Origin: Streptomyces sp. NBC_00539
GTDB lineage: Bacteria; Actinomycetota; Actinomycetes; Streptomycetales; Streptomycetaceae
DNA length: 64,000 nucleotides
NCBI RefSeq assembly: GCF_036346105.1
Contig: NZ_CP107811.1
Span: 3,476,501-3,540,500 of the forward strand
Direction: 5' to 3'
Position 1 is the stretch's first letter. Each line of letters opens with the position of its first letter. The translations under genes and the position numbers were made by a program. The notes beneath the pieces were generated by a model. That model was given only the letters and a program-made list of their open reading frames with translations, made no database searches and was not told the DNA's origin. Positions 26,694 to 36,353 of this stretch are shown here, piece by piece.

Positions 26694-27611
26694 TTGTCCG
26701 ATCAGGCGCTGGCCGAGTACCGGATCGAGGATCTGGCGCATCACAGCGGGGCGACGGTCCGCACGATCCGCGCCTACCAGGACCGCGGGCTGTTGCCGAA
26801 GCCGGAGCGGCGCGGCCGCTCCAACGTCTACCGGGACACCCATCTGGCGCGGCTGCGCCAGATCGCGGACCTGCTGGACCGTGGCTACACCCTCGCGTCC
26901 ATCAAGGAGTTGCTGGAGGCCTGGGACGCCGGGCGCGGACTGGGCGGCGTACTGGGTCTGGTCGCCGAGGTACACGGGCCCTGGACCGACGAGGAGGCGG
27001 CACGGATCAGCCGGGCCGAACTCGACGAGCGGTTCGGGGGCAGGCCCGACGACGACGCGGTGGGGGAGGCGTGCGAGCTGGGGGTGCTGGAACGGATCCC
27101 CGGGCGGCCCGATGAGTTCCTCGTCCCTTCCCCACAGGAGCTGGCGGTGGCCGCCGAACTGCACGCGGCCGGGGTGCCCCTGTCAGCGATCACCGGGCAT
27201 CTGCGGGAGCTCCGCGGCCAGGTGGAGCACATCGCCTCGCGGTTCCTGGAGTTCACCACCGAGCACGTCTTCGCACGCTACCTGGGGCACGTCCCGCCCA
27301 CGGACGCGGACGCCGCGGAGGCGGCGACGATGGTACGGAGGCTGCGCCCGTTGGCACAGCAGACGGTGGACGCCGAGCTCGCGCGGGCGATGCGGCTGTT
27401 CGCCACCCGGCACCTGCAGCGGCACCTGGGCACCGTCGGAACGGCACAGGCACCGGGACCGTCGACGGTGCCGCTGCCCGCCGAGACGGTGCGGGCGGTG
27501 CAGGACCTGGTCGGTCCCGAACACGTGGGGGAGTTCGTCCGGGCCGCCACCGAGCGGGAACTCCAGGCGCGGACCATGAACGAGCTGGCCAGCCGGGGCA
27601 GCGGCCGGTAG
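26694..27611 (+). CDS. MerR family transcriptional regulator
   Basis: 305 residues. N-terminal MerR winged helix (about 8-75: YRIEDLAHHSGATVRTIRAY, DRGLLP, DTHLARLRQIADLLDRGYTL), then an unusually long all-helical C-terminal region of about 220 residues with no cysteine pair, so not a metal sensor of the CueR type. TTG start at 26694 with AGGGAG upstream. Cotranscribed position suggests it regulates the hydrolase-SDR/M24 genes. DnaA-like boxes lie just after its stop (27623-27681). Confidence 0.88.
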   Translation: MSDQALAEYRIEDLAHHSGATVRTIRAYQDRGLLPKPERRGRSNVYRDTHLARLRQIADLLDRGYTLASIKELLEAWDAGRGLGGVLGLVAEVHGPWTDEEAARISRAELDERFGGRPDDDAVGEACELGVLERIPGRPDEFLVPSPQELAVAAELHAAGVPLSAITGHLRELRGQVEHIASRFLEFTTEHVFARYLGHVPPTDADAAEAATMVRRLRPLAQQTVDAELARAMRLFATRHLQRHLGTVGTAQAPGPSTVPLPAETVRAVQDLVGPEHVGEFVRAATERELQARTMNELASRGSGR

Positions 27612-27622
27612 CGCTCGATCAG

Positions 27623-27681
27623 TAGTCCACAGGGCGAATCGCGCTCTTGCCGCCAAAACCCGCCGAACCGGCTGTGGACAA
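27623..27681. other. two DnaA-like boxes between the merR-type gene and the aquaporin gene
   Basis: TAGTCCACA at 27623-27631 (forward, two mismatches to TTGTCCACA) and TGTGGACAA at 27673-27681 (reverse, perfect). They lie between convergent genes where no promoter is expected. Confidence 0.6.
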
Positions 27682-27715
27682 CTCGGCCGTCCCTGTGGGC
27701 AACCAGGGCGGCATC

Positions 27716-28528
27716 TCATATCGCGAGCGACTCCGAGGCATTCGTGCGGGGGAAATCAGCCACCGGCGTGGCCGGTTCGGTCGCATCCGACGCACCGGGG
27801 GCGACATCCGGGAGCGCCGTCCCGGCACCACCGCGCCCGGTTCCGCGCCGGGCGCCGTAGAGCAGCGCGGCGAGCGCGAGGCCGAGGGCTCCGCCGAACA
27901 GTTGGGCGGCGACGAACCCGGGCAGCGACCGGGGCGCGATCCCGGTGAACGAGTCGCTGAAGGCACGTCCGACGGTGCCGGCCGGATTGGCGAAGGATCC
28001 CGAGGAGGTGAACCAGATGGCTGCCGCGATGTACGCGGCGACCGCCGCCGGAATCAGCCGCGGGCGACCGACGTGGCCGAGGCCCTGGATGACCAGCACC
28101 AGTCCGGCGGTCGCGACGACCTCACCGACCAGCAGGTGGCCGCCGTCGCGGACCTGGGTGGCGAAGGTTCCCGGGACGCGGCCGAACATGACCTCGGCGA
28201 GGACGGCCCCGCCGATCGCGCCGGTGGTCTGGGCCGCGGTGTACACGAGGACCTCCCGGCCGCCCACGCCCTCGCCACCGGACCGCCGCGCCCACCAGGA
28301 AGTGAGGGTGACGACCGGGTTGAGATGGGCGCCGGACAGCGGGCCGAGCAGAGTGATGATCAGACCGAGGCCGATGGCGGAGGCGAGCGAGTTGGCGACG
28401 AGTGCGACGCCGGCGTCACGACTGAGGGCCTTGGCCTGGATCCCGGAGCCGATCACCACCACCAGCAGTCCGGCGGTGCCGATGAGCTCGGCCGCGGCGC
28501 GGCGCGGCAGTGAAGCATCGATTGGCAT
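27716..28528 (-). CDS. aquaporin / MIP family channel
   Basis: 270 residues, six membrane helices and the two half-helix loops of the MIP fold: SGAHLNPVV in loop B (NPV rather than NPA) and SFANPAGT in loop E (canonical NPA). A 40-residue cytoplasmic tail follows. It should pass water, glycerol or another small neutral solute; the NPV variant makes selectivity uncertain. ATG 28528 is preceded by GGGAGGGAA. The frame continues open upstream, antisense to kptA, but that part is an artefact of G+C bias. Convergent with the MerR gene and divergent from kptA. Confidence 0.9.
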   Translation of the reverse strand: MPIDASLPRRAAAELIGTAGLLVVVIGSGIQAKALSRDAGVALVANSLASAIGLGLIITLLGPLSGAHLNPVVTLTSWWARRSGGEGVGGREVLVYTAAQTTGAIGGAVLAEVMFGRVPGTFATQVRDGGHLLVGEVVATAGLVLVIQGLGHVGRPRLIPAAVAAYIAAAIWFTSSGSFANPAGTVGRAFSDSFTGIAPRSLPGFVAAQLFGGALGLALAALLYGARRGTGRGGAGTALPDVAPGASDATEPATPVADFPRTNASESLAI

Positions 28529-28660
28529 GGTTCCCTCCCCCTGAGATGCGACTAATCGGAAAATGTATTCCGTATCTTGGAATCGCGGTAGGGGCGTCCG
28601 GCTCACGGGACCGGCGAAAACCCGCTGCACACTCCCGCTCGCAAGCGGCACCCTGGGACG

Positions 28661-29200
28661 ATGGACGACAGACGCACCGTGAAGGTGTCCAAATACGTCT
28701 CGAAACACCTGCGGCACCGGCCGGAACGGATCGGACTGGTGCTCGATCCACAGGGCTGGGTGGAGATCGACGACCTGCTCCGCGCCGCCACGACCCACGG
28801 GTTCCCGTTCAGCCGGGCCGAGCTCGACCACGTCGTCGCAACCAACGACAAGCAACGCTTCGCCGTCGAGGGCACGAGAATCCGGGCCAACCAGGGCCAC
28901 ACCGTCACGGTGGACCTCGGCCTGCCCGAGGCCGAACCGCCCGCGTACCTGTACCACGGCACCGTGGCCACCGCTCTGGACGCGATCCGCTCCGAGGGCC
29001 TGCGGCCGATGGCCCGCCACCACGTACACCTCTCGGCCGACCGGGAGACCGCGACCCGGGTGGGCGCCCGGCGCGGTCGGCCGGTCGTCCTCGCCGTGGA
29101 CGCCGCCGCGATGCGCGCGGCCGGACACGCCTTCCGGATCAGCGCCAACGGCGTATGGCTGGTCGATGCGGTACCGCCGCCGTTCCTGCGCTTCCGGTAG
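28661..29200 (+). CDS. kptA: RNA 2'-phosphotransferase, Tpt1/KptA family
   Basis: 179 residues, two-domain Tpt1 fold. Family motifs: KYVSKHLRHRPE (residues about 10-21, RNA-binding), HGT (YLYHGTVATAL), RHHVHLSAD and the C-terminal GVWLVDAVPP. KptA removes an internal RNA 2'-phosphate using NAD+, making ADP-ribose 1''-2''-cyclic phosphate. Bacteria do not splice tRNA in the way that needs it, so its role is thought to be RNA repair or NAD-dependent modification. It lies 144 bases before the HSP90-family gene in the same direction. Confidence 0.93.
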   Translation: MDDRRTVKVSKYVSKHLRHRPERIGLVLDPQGWVEIDDLLRAATTHGFPFSRAELDHVVATNDKQRFAVEGTRIRANQGHTVTVDLGLPEAEPPAYLYHGTVATALDAIRSEGLRPMARHHVHLSADRETATRVGARRGRPVVLAVDAAAMRAAGHAFRISANGVWLVDAVPPPFLRFR

Positions 29201-29344
29201 CCGCGGTTCGTGGCGTCCGGTAACCGCGGAATTCGCGCGGAGATTGTCAGATCATCCCCCTACCCTGTTCCTCAATTCCGGGATCGGTGAGGGGGGCACC
29301 TCGCGATCGCCGAACCACTCACGCGACACACGAGGTGATGCTGC

Positions 29345-31213
29345 ATGACGTCCACGACCCCGGCGCAATCGTCGGCCCCGCCCGACCCGGCGGCCAACAG
29401 CTTCCAGGTAGACCTGCGCGGCCTGGTCGACCTGCTCTCCCACCACCTCTACTCCAGCCCTCGCGTCTACGTGCGCGAGCTCATGCAGAACGCCGTGGAC
29501 GCCATCACCGCACGTCAGGCCATCGAGCCGGACGCGCAGCCCCGGATCCGGCTGTGGGCCGCGGACGGAGCGGTGGGCATTTCGGACAGCGGCATCGGAC
29601 TGACCGCCGACGAGGCGCACTCCCTGCTCGCCACCATCGGCAGGAGCTCCAAGCGCGGCGGCGAACACGGCCTGGAGACGGCGCGCAAGGACTTCCTCGG
29701 GCAGTTCGGCATCGGTCTGCTCGCCTGCTTCGTCGTGGCCACCGAAATCCGCGTCATCACGCGGTCCGCGCGCGACCTCACCGCGCCGCCCGTCGAGTGG
29801 CTGGCAAAGGACGACGGCTCGTACACCGTCCGCGAGCTGGACCACGACGCCGGACACGAACCCGGTACCACCGTCTTGCTGCGTGCCCGCCACGGCGCCG
29901 AGGAGTGGATGGTCCCCGCCAAGGTCGAGCAACTCGCCCGGGACTACGGCTCGCTGCTTCCCTACGACATCACCTTCCAGGCGGGACCCGACGCCGAACC
30001 GCGCTCCGTCACCGACCGCCCGGCCGTGTGGGACCGCCCCTATCCCACCCCGGCTGCCCGCCGCGTCGCGCTGGCGGCCCACTGCGCACAGGCCTTCGGA
30101 TTCACCCCGCTCGACAGCATCGACCTCGACCTGCCCGTGGCCGGTGTGCGTGGCGTCGCCTACGTCCTGCCCGAACCGACCAGTCCCGCACACCGGTCCG
30201 GCCACCGCGTCCACCTCAAGGGCATGCTCCTCACCGACCAGGCGAGCAACCTGCTGCCGGACTGGGCGTTCTTCGTCCGCGTCGTCCTGGACACCGACAC
30301 ACTGCGTCCCACCGCCTCCCGCGAAAACCTGTACGACGACGAGACCCTGGCCGCCGTACGGGAAGCGCTCGGCTCCCGCATCCGGACCTGGCTCGCCGAG
30401 CTGGCCGCGAGCGAACCCGAGCGGCTCGCAACCTTCCTGGGTGTCCACCACCTCGGCGTGAAGTCCCTGGCCCGGCACGACGCCGAACTGCTGGGCCTGA
30501 TGCTGCCGTGGCTGCCGTTCGAAACCAGCGACGGCTCTATGAGCCTGGAGGAGTTCGCGGCCGCGCACAGCGACATCCACTTCACGCGCACCGTCGAGGA
30601 GTTCCGCCAGATCGCTCCGATCGCGGCGGCCCACGGGCTCGGCGTCATCAACGCCGGCTACACCTACGACGCCGACCTGCTGGCCTTGTTGCCCGCCGTA
30701 CGCCCCGACCTCAAGGTGACGGAACTGGACGCCGGAGCCGTCACCGAGCGCCTCGACCCCGTCCCCACCGACGTCGAACTCGCCCTCGCCGGATTCCTCT
30801 CCAGCGCACGCACCCGACTCGAAGCACAGGGCTGTGACGTGGTGTTGCGCGCCTTCCAGCCCGTCGCCGTCCCCGCGCTCTACCTCGACGACCGCCAGGC
30901 CCGGCAGGAGCGCGACCGCACCGCGGCCCTGGACAGCGCCGATTCGCTCTGGACCGGGATCCTCGGCGCCCTGCGCGGTTCCGCACCGCGCGCCCGCTTG
31001 GTCCTGAACCACAACAACCCGCTGATCCGACGCATCGCCGGCCTCCCCGACGAGGCCCTCACCGGAACCGCCGTCGAGTCGCTGTACGGGCAGGCACTGC
31101 TGATGTCCCAGCGACCGCTGCGCCCCGCCGACTCGGCCCTGCTCAACCGGGCGTTCCTGGGGCTTCTGGAATGGGCGACCCACTCCCACGACGCCCAGGA
31201 GGGCCACAAGTGA
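29345..31213 (+). CDS. HSP90-family (GHKL ATPase) chaperone-like protein
   Basis: 622 residues. The N-terminal GHKL ATP-binding domain holds ELMQNAVDAI (Glu/Asn), DSGIGL and the lid GQFGIGLLACF, all matching HtpG/Hsp90. A middle domain follows with RPTASREN, the Hsp90 loop carrying the catalytic Arg. The C-terminal third is diverged from HtpG. It is not the housekeeping HtpG but a separate actinobacterial HSP90-family group. A Pro/Ser-rich first 20 residues precede the fold. The stop overlaps the start of the next gene (GTGA): the ATPase and the giant helical-repeat protein are made together and probably act together. Confidence 0.92.
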   Translation: MTSTTPAQSSAPPDPAANSFQVDLRGLVDLLSHHLYSSPRVYVRELMQNAVDAITARQAIEPDAQPRIRLWAADGAVGISDSGIGLTADEAHSLLATIGRSSKRGGEHGLETARKDFLGQFGIGLLACFVVATEIRVITRSARDLTAPPVEWLAKDDGSYTVRELDHDAGHEPGTTVLLRARHGAEEWMVPAKVEQLARDYGSLLPYDITFQAGPDAEPRSVTDRPAVWDRPYPTPAARRVALAAHCAQAFGFTPLDSIDLDLPVAGVRGVAYVLPEPTSPAHRSGHRVHLKGMLLTDQASNLLPDWAFFVRVVLDTDTLRPTASRENLYDDETLAAVREALGSRIRTWLAELAASEPERLATFLGVHHLGVKSLARHDAELLGLMLPWLPFETSDGSMSLEEFAAAHSDIHFTRTVEEFRQIAPIAAAHGLGVINAGYTYDADLLALLPAVRPDLKVTELDAGAVTERLDPVPTDVELALAGFLSSARTRLEAQGCDVVLRAFQPVAVPALYLDDRQARQERDRTAALDSADSLWTGILGALRGSAPRARLVLNHNNPLIRRIAGLPDEALTGTAVESLYGQALLMSQRPLRPADSALLNRAFLGLLEWATHSHDAQEGHK

Positions 31214-34200
31214 CGACCCTGACACGCGAGGAGATCGAGCGCGGCCTGGCGGAGAACCGTCACGCGCCCGGGGGCGCGGCCCGCAATGCCCACGCCGAGG
31301 TGCTGGCAGGCGCGGCCGAGGCGAGCGGCGACGCCGCCCTTTTCCGTGAGGCGCTGGACAACCTCATCAACGCCTACCTCTACAGCGCCGAGTCCCCGAA
31401 GCTGCTGGTGCCCTTCGCCCGGCTGCTCCAGGAGTACGACAAGGACCCCGGTGCCTTTTCCGAAGGCGCCACGCACTCGCTGTTCTGGCAGTTCAAGTGG
31501 GTGGCCACGGCCATCGGCAACTCTCCCGACATTCCTCTCGAGTCCGCCGCCGGCTGGCTGGAGGACATGGAGCGCCGCTACCGGATCGCCGGTTACAGCG
31601 AACGCCCCGTACGCGAGGCCGAGATGTGGCTCGCCGACGCGACCGGTGACGACGAGCGGGCCGAACGCGCCTTCCGCGCCTGGCGCGGCACCGATCGCGA
31701 CCAGATGAGCGACTGCCACGCCTGCGAGGACAACAGCCAGGGTCAGTACGCCGTTCTGCGCGGCGACGACGCCCAGGCCCTGGACGTCTGGAAGTACGTG
31801 CTGGAAGGGCAGCGCGTGTGCGCCGAGGAGCCCCACCGGGTCCTGGCCACCTCGTTGCTGCCCTTGCTGCGAGTCGGGCGCTTCGATGAGGCCCGCTCCC
31901 ACCACCTGCGCGGCTACCGTCTGGTCCGGGGCAACGAGAGCCTGCTGCCCTCGGTCGGGAAGCACATCGAGTTCTGCGCGCTCACCGGCAACGAGTCGCG
32001 CGGCCTGGAGATCCTCGCCGAACACGCCCCCCACATGAGCCCGCTCGGCAACGACCGCGACCAGCTGGTCTTCCACGGCGGTGTCCTCGTACTGCTGCGT
32101 CGGCTGCGGGAGCTGGGGCACGGACAGAGCCCGGCCGTCGCCTACGACGGCAGACTGCACAGCGTCTCCGAGCTGTACGAGATCCTCCTCGCCGGCTCGC
32201 TGCACACTGCCCGGCGCTTCGACGCGCGCAACGGCACGACCCGGGTCTCCGACCGGTTCCTCGCACGGATCGCGCAGGAGCCGCTGGTCGGGATGCTTGC
32301 GCTGGGCGTGCGCAGCCCTTCCCTGCCGTCCACGACGGCGGCCGCTCCAGCGCCCGCACCTGCCGGCGCGCGGACCGAGACCGTGACGGGCGACCTCAGC
32401 GAGCTCGTCGGCCGGGCCAGGGCGGCACGCGAGCAGGGGCGTCCGGCCGCTAACGGGCTCTGGAGCCAGGTGGCGGTACTGCTGGACGCGGGCCCACAGG
32501 ATGCAGTCGACCCGCTGGTCTCGGCCGATGTCGCAGACCACCGGGCGCTGACCGCCGCGCGCGCCGGATCGGTCGACGCCGCGGAGCAGCTGACAGCCGT
32601 GCGCGATACCTACCGGGCGCTCGGGCAGGCGGAGCGGGCCGCGCTCGCGGAGCTCCGTCTGGCGACCGTGGCCGCGCAGTCGGGCGCCGAGCCCGACAAG
32701 ATCCGCGCTCTGCTGGGCGTGGCCCTGAGGGCCGCCGAGGCGCTGGACCCGGCGGACCCCGTACGGACCCGCCGGATCGCGCTCGCGGAACTGGCGTCGA
32801 TCCGCGTGGGCTCGTACCTGCGCTCGGTCGAGGAACCCCGTCAGGGCGCGGGGCACGGCCACGCGCCCGGGGAGGATCACGGGCACGGTGAACTGTCGGC
32901 CGAGCTGAACGCCTTCGTCGCCGCCTACGCGCAGGCGGTTCCCGATGTGGTGGCGGAGGCGGAGGAGGTGCTGGGCCGCGTGGCGCTCGCCCAGGACGAC
33001 CCTGAGCGTGCCCTGCCCCTGCTGGCCTCAGCCGCGGCTCGGGCGATCGGCGCGGGCCGTCCCTGGATCGCCGTTGATCCGCTGGTGCTGCGGGCCGGCG
33101 TGCTGTCGTCACTCGGCCGGCCCGGGGAAGCCGAGGAAGCGGCCCGTTCCGCATGGGAGAACGCCGCGGAGGTGACCGACGCCGAGACACAGGGCGTCGT
33201 ACGGCTCACGCTCGCCGACATCCTTTTGCGCCGCGCCAACGCACAAGAGGGAGCCGCCGAAGACGCACGAAAAGGTGCCGCGGAGCAGGCGGCCGAGCAC
33301 GCGCTCACGGCGGCCCACTGGTTCGACCAGGCCGGTCTCAGCGCCGATGGCGGCGCCCAGGCCCGGCTGCTGCTTGCCCGCGCCTATGCCCGCACCGGCC
33401 GGACCGCCGAAGCGGCGGAGGTACTGCAGTCGGCGATGCCGGATCTGCTGGAGCACGGAGACGGTCAGGCCGTCGCCGCCCACGAGTTCCTCGGTGATCT
33501 ACTGCGCGAGCTACGGGAATGGCGTGCCTCGGCGGAGCAGTACGTGCAGGCGGCGGAGATCAGCAAGGAGTGGGAGGACCCTCGTCCGCAGGCGCGCTTC
33601 GCCCAGTCGGCCGCCGATCAGCTCTCCAGCGCGGAACTGGTGCCCGAAGCGGTCGCCGCCTATGAGCAGGCCCTCCAGCTCCACCGGCAGGCGGGCGGCG
33701 CACCGATCGCCGAAGTACGCATCCTGCGTTCGCTGGCCTGGCTGGGACTGCGTCCGGACGTGACCGGGGCGGCCGTGGCCTCTGCCCGGAACCGGATGGA
33801 CGAGGCGGCCGACGTACTGGTGTCCGCGCTCGCCCTCGACCCCCAGTCTCGGGAACTGCGGGCCGAGCTCGCCCAGACCTGGCATCAGCTGGCGCAGGTG
33901 CTGGACCGTTGGGTGACTTCGAGGGAAGCAGCCGCCAGGGAAGCGGCCGGTGCCGACGCCGGCCCGGATGCGGAAGCGCAGGGCGCGGCCGAGGCCGAGA
34001 CGCTGCGACTGGAGGAGATCCGGCTGTGGGAGCAGGCGGCCGGTCTCTACGCCGAGCTCGGCCCCGACCTCGTCCAGGACCGCCTCCAGTGCCTGAACAA
34101 CGCCGCTTGGACCGAGCACGAGCGGGGCCGCCCCAAGGCGGGCGCCGAGCGGATTTCGGCCCTGATCGAGGAGATCCGGGCGCTGCCCGAGGGGACCGTG

Positions 34201-34254
34201 CCGGAGTGGGTGCTGCCGCAGGCTGAACGGATCGTCACAAGCCTGCTCTCCTGA
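31210..34254 (+). CDS. 1014-residue TPR-like helical-repeat protein coupled to the HSP90-family protein
   Basis: Almost entirely alpha-helical, Ala/Glu/Leu-rich, with many 34-residue-like units (for example [55 protein letters not shown]) typical of tetratricopeptide repeats, strongest from about residue 560 to the end. Residues 1-380 form another helical block containing SDCHACEDN. No catalytic motif or membrane segment. GTG 31210 overlaps the upstream stop by four bases. Eukaryotic Hsp90 uses TPR co-chaperones; this pair could be a bacterial parallel, or a signalling scaffold. That function is inference. A terminator follows at 34271. Confidence 0.85.
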   Translation: MTTLTREEIERGLAENRHAPGGAARNAHAEVLAGAAEASGDAALFREALDNLINAYLYSAESPKLLVPFARLLQEYDKDPGAFSEGATHSLFWQFKWVATAIGNSPDIPLESAAGWLEDMERRYRIAGYSERPVREAEMWLADATGDDERAERAFRAWRGTDRDQMSDCHACEDNSQGQYAVLRGDDAQALDVWKYVLEGQRVCAEEPHRVLATSLLPLLRVGRFDEARSHHLRGYRLVRGNESLLPSVGKHIEFCALTGNESRGLEILAEHAPHMSPLGNDRDQLVFHGGVLVLLRRLRELGHGQSPAVAYDGRLHSVSELYEILLAGSLHTARRFDARNGTTRVSDRFLARIAQEPLVGMLALGVRSPSLPSTTAAAPAPAPAGARTETVTGDLSELVGRARAAREQGRPAANGLWSQVAVLLDAGPQDAVDPLVSADVADHRALTAARAGSVDAAEQLTAVRDTYRALGQAERAALAELRLATVAAQSGAEPDKIRALLGVALRAAEALDPADPVRTRRIALAELASIRVGSYLRSVEEPRQGAGHGHAPGEDHGHGELSAELNAFVAAYAQAVPDVVAEAEEVLGRVALAQDDPERALPLLASAAARAIGAGRPWIAVDPLVLRAGVLSSLGRPGEAEEAARSAWENAAEVTDAETQGVVRLTLADILLRRANAQEGAAEDARKGAAEQAAEHALTAAHWFDQAGLSADGGAQARLLLARAYARTGRTAEAAEVLQSAMPDLLEHGDGQAVAAHEFLGDLLRELREWRASAEQYVQAAEISKEWEDPRPQARFAQSAADQLSSAELVPEAVAAYEQALQLHRQAGGAPIAEVRILRSLAWLGLRPDVTGAAVASARNRMDEAADVLVSALALDPQSRELRAELAQTWHQLAQVLDRWVTSREAAAREAAGADAGPDAEAQGAAEAETLRLEEIRLWEQAAGLYAELGPDLVQDRLQCLNNAAWTEHERGRPKAGAERISALIEEIRALPEGTVPEWVLPQAERIVTSLLS

Positions 34255-34270
34255 CGCGAGCCCCGATGGG

Positions 34271-34304
34271 TCTGCCCCCGTCACTCATCGGTGGCGGGGG
34301 CAGA
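34271..34304. terminator. bidirectional terminator
   Basis: TCTGCCCCCG (34271-34280) pairs with CGGGGGCAGA (34295-34304) between the convergent TPR-like and LLM genes. Confidence 0.82.
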
Positions 34305-34339
34305 CTGCGGTGTGCGAGCCGGAGGCGCCGTTTGCCGGC

Positions 34340-35245
34340 TCAGCCGTTCAGCTGGGCCGGTGCCTCGGTGGCGATCCGCTCGAAGACGGCCTCATCGGCC
34401 GCGAAGTCGGAGTCCGGAATCGGCGCGTGAATGACCAGCTCGGTGAAGCCCATCTCCTGGTGGCGGCCCGCGAAGTCCACGAACGCGTCGAGGGAATCCA
34501 GTACGGCGCTGCCCTCCGGGGTGAACCCGGTGAGGAGGATCTTCTCCATCGAGGCGGGGTCCCGCCCGACCTCGGCGAATGCCTTGTCCAGCTTCTCCAG
34601 CTGCCCGCGCAGGGCTTCCCGTGACTGCTCCGGCGTACCGTTCTCCGCCAGCTTCGGGTCGCCGGTGGTCACCCAGGCCTGGCCATGCTGGGCGGCGAGC
34701 TTCATACCCCGCGGGCCGGTCGCCGCGACCGCGAAGGGCAGGCGCGGTCCCTGGATGCAGCCCGGGATGTTGCGGGCCTCTTCGGCGGAGTAGAAAGTGC
34801 CGTGGTGCGTGACGGCTCCCTCGGTGAGCAGCCGGTCCAGAAGCGGCACGAACTCGGCCAGACGGTCGGCCCGCTCTCGCGGCGTCCAAGGCTCCTGGCC
34901 CAGCGCGGTCGCGTCGAAGCCGTTTCCGCCGGCGCCGATACCGAGGGTGATGCGGCCTCCGGAGATGTCGTCCAGCGACATGAGGTCCTTGGCAAGCGTC
35001 ACCGGGTGCCGGAAATTCGGGGAGGTGACCAGCGTGCCCAGGCGCAGCCGGTCGGTGACGGCGGCCGCCGCGGTCAACGTGGGGACCGCGCCGAACCACG
35101 GGCCGTCACGGAAGGTCCGCCAGGACAGGTGGTCGTAGGTGTAGGCGGTGTGGAATCCAAGCCGCTCGGCCCGTACCCACTGGTCACGGCCTCCGGCGTG
35201 CCAAGGCCGTACCGGGAGGATCACAGTGCTCAAACGCAGACTCAT
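34340..35245 (-). CDS. LLM class (F420/FMN-dependent) oxidoreductase
   Basis: 301 residues, luciferase-like TIM barrel. Family marks: [11 protein letters not shown] near residue 35, [38 protein letters not shown] and the [18 protein letters not shown] segment. In actinomycetes this family usually uses coenzyme F420 or reduced FMN; the substrate cannot be told. It stands alone, convergent with the TPR-like gene. ATG 35245 fits the conserved N-terminus. Two parS sites lie upstream (35308, 35337). Confidence 0.9.
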   Translation of the reverse strand: MSLRLSTVILPVRPWHAGGRDQWVRAERLGFHTAYTYDHLSWRTFRDGPWFGAVPTLTAAAAVTDRLRLGTLVTSPNFRHPVTLAKDLMSLDDISGGRITLGIGAGGNGFDATALGQEPWTPRERADRLAEFVPLLDRLLTEGAVTHHGTFYSAEEARNIPGCIQGPRLPFAVAATGPRGMKLAAQHGQAWVTTGDPKLAENGTPEQSREALRGQLEKLDKAFAEVGRDPASMEKILLTGFTPEGSAVLDSLDAFVDFAGRHQEMGFTELVIHAPIPDSDFAADEAVFERIATEAPAQLNG

Positions 35246-35307
35246 GCGTTCGAGCGTACGGTGCCCACGCAACAACTACGCATCCCCGCATCAGGGGCCC
35301 CATCGAT

Positions 35308-35350
35308 GTTTCACGTGAAACATCGGCTCCGGCGGTGTTTCACGTGAAAC
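35308..35350. other. parS: two parS sites between the LLM and HAD genes
   Basis: GTTTCACGTGAAAC at 35308-35321 and 35337-35350, both perfect, 29 bases apart in a 171-base divergent intergenic region. They lie where promoters for both genes are expected, so ParB loading could affect transcription. Confidence 0.95.
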
Positions 35351-35416
35351 ATCGCTACAGGCCTCGCCTGGCTGATCTTGGTCTGACCGCCTGCACCCAT
35401 GGGCGAAGATGGAGCG

Positions 35417-36289
35417 GTGACCTCGGCTCCCCAGCGCCCGGACGGGCCTCTCTCCGCTCCCCGGCTCATCGCCACAGACCTCGACGGCACCCTGCTGCGC
35501 GACGACAAGACCGTCTCTCCCCGCACGGTCGCCGCGCTCGCCGCCGCCGAGCAGGCCGGTATCGAGGTCTTCTTCGTCACGGGCCGCCCGGCCCGCTGGA
35601 TGGGCGTGGTCAGCGATCACGTCCACGGCCATGGCCTGGCTATCTGCGCCAATGGCGCAGCCGTGGTCGACCTCCACGCCGGCGGTGAATTCGTGCAGGT
35701 CCGGTCCCTGCCCAGGGCCACCGCGCTGACGGTCGTGGACGCACTGCGGGCCGCCGCACCCGGTACGTCGTTCGCGGTCGAACTGACCACCGGCATCAAT
35801 TACGAGCCGTCGTATCCGCCGTTCTTCCAGGACCCCGGAGCCGCCGTCGCCATCGCGGAGAAGCTGCTGAGCGAGGAGCTGGACGACACTGCCGCTCCGG
35901 TGCTCAAGCTCCTCGCACACCACTCCGAGCTGGCGCCGGACGATTTCCTGGCTCTGGCCCGCTCCGCGGCCGGCGCTTATGCCTCCATCACCCGCTCCAG
36001 CCCTACGTCCTTGCTGGAGATCAGCGGGCTCGGTGTGTCCAAGGCGAGCACGCTGGCCCTGTGCTGCGCCGAGCGTGGCATTTCCCCCGCGGAGGTCGTC
36101 GCCTTCGGGGACATGCCGAACGATCTGGAGATGCTGACCTGGGCAGGCACCTCGTACGCGATGGGCAATGCCCACCCCGATGTGCTCGCGAGTGCCTCGG
36201 ACCGTACCGTCGCCAACAACGAGGACGGGGTCGCCCTCGTCATCGAACGCATCCTGGCCGAAGGCACCGACCCTCAGCCGGGGCTCTGA
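35417..36289 (+). CDS. Cof-type HAD-IIB phosphatase
   Basis: 290 residues. Motif [13 protein letters not shown], Thr in FFVTGRP, C2B cap with HHSELAPDDF, and GVSKASTLAL plus FGDMPNDLEM for motifs III and IV. It is a paralogue of the protein at 18380 (about the same length, identical core motifs). GTG 35417 has GAAGATGGAG upstream; an in-frame ATG at 35399 would add six residues but lacks a ribosome site. Substrate unknown (sugar phosphate or cofactor phosphate). Convergent with the sensor kinase gene; the 54-base gap holds a short duplicated segment. Confidence 0.88.
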   Translation: MTSAPQRPDGPLSAPRLIATDLDGTLLRDDKTVSPRTVAALAAAEQAGIEVFFVTGRPARWMGVVSDHVHGHGLAICANGAAVVDLHAGGEFVQVRSLPRATALTVVDALRAAAPGTSFAVELTTGINYEPSYPPFFQDPGAAVAIAEKLLSEELDDTAAPVLKLLAHHSELAPDDFLALARSAAGAYASITRSSPTSLLEISGLGVSKASTLALCCAERGISPAEVVAFGDMPNDLEMLTWAGTSYAMGNAHPDVLASASDRTVANNEDGVALVIERILAEGTDPQPGL

Positions 36290-36304
36290 CCAGCGCGACG
36301 GGGG

Positions 36305-36353
36305 CCTGGACGGCCTAGTGCGGGAGACGGGGCCCTGGACGGCCTAGTGCGGG
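36305..36353. repeat. 20-bp direct repeat spanning the kinase stop codon
   Basis: CCTGGACGGCCTAGTGCGGG occurs at 36305-36324 and again at 36334-36353. The second copy contains the stop codon of the leftward kinase gene (CTA at 36344-36346); the first lies just downstream of it. It looks like a recent 29-base tandem duplication. Confidence 0.85.

Noticed and set aside
24387-27164. 925-codon minus-strand frame opposite the hydrolase-SDR fusion and MerR genes
   Set aside because: Explained by third-position G+C bias; no domain, no ribosome site, and it crosses three real genes.
28529-29128. Long N-terminal extension of the aquaporin frame, antisense to kptA
   Set aside because: No ribosome site or family similarity; ATG 28528 has a strong site and starts the MIP fold.
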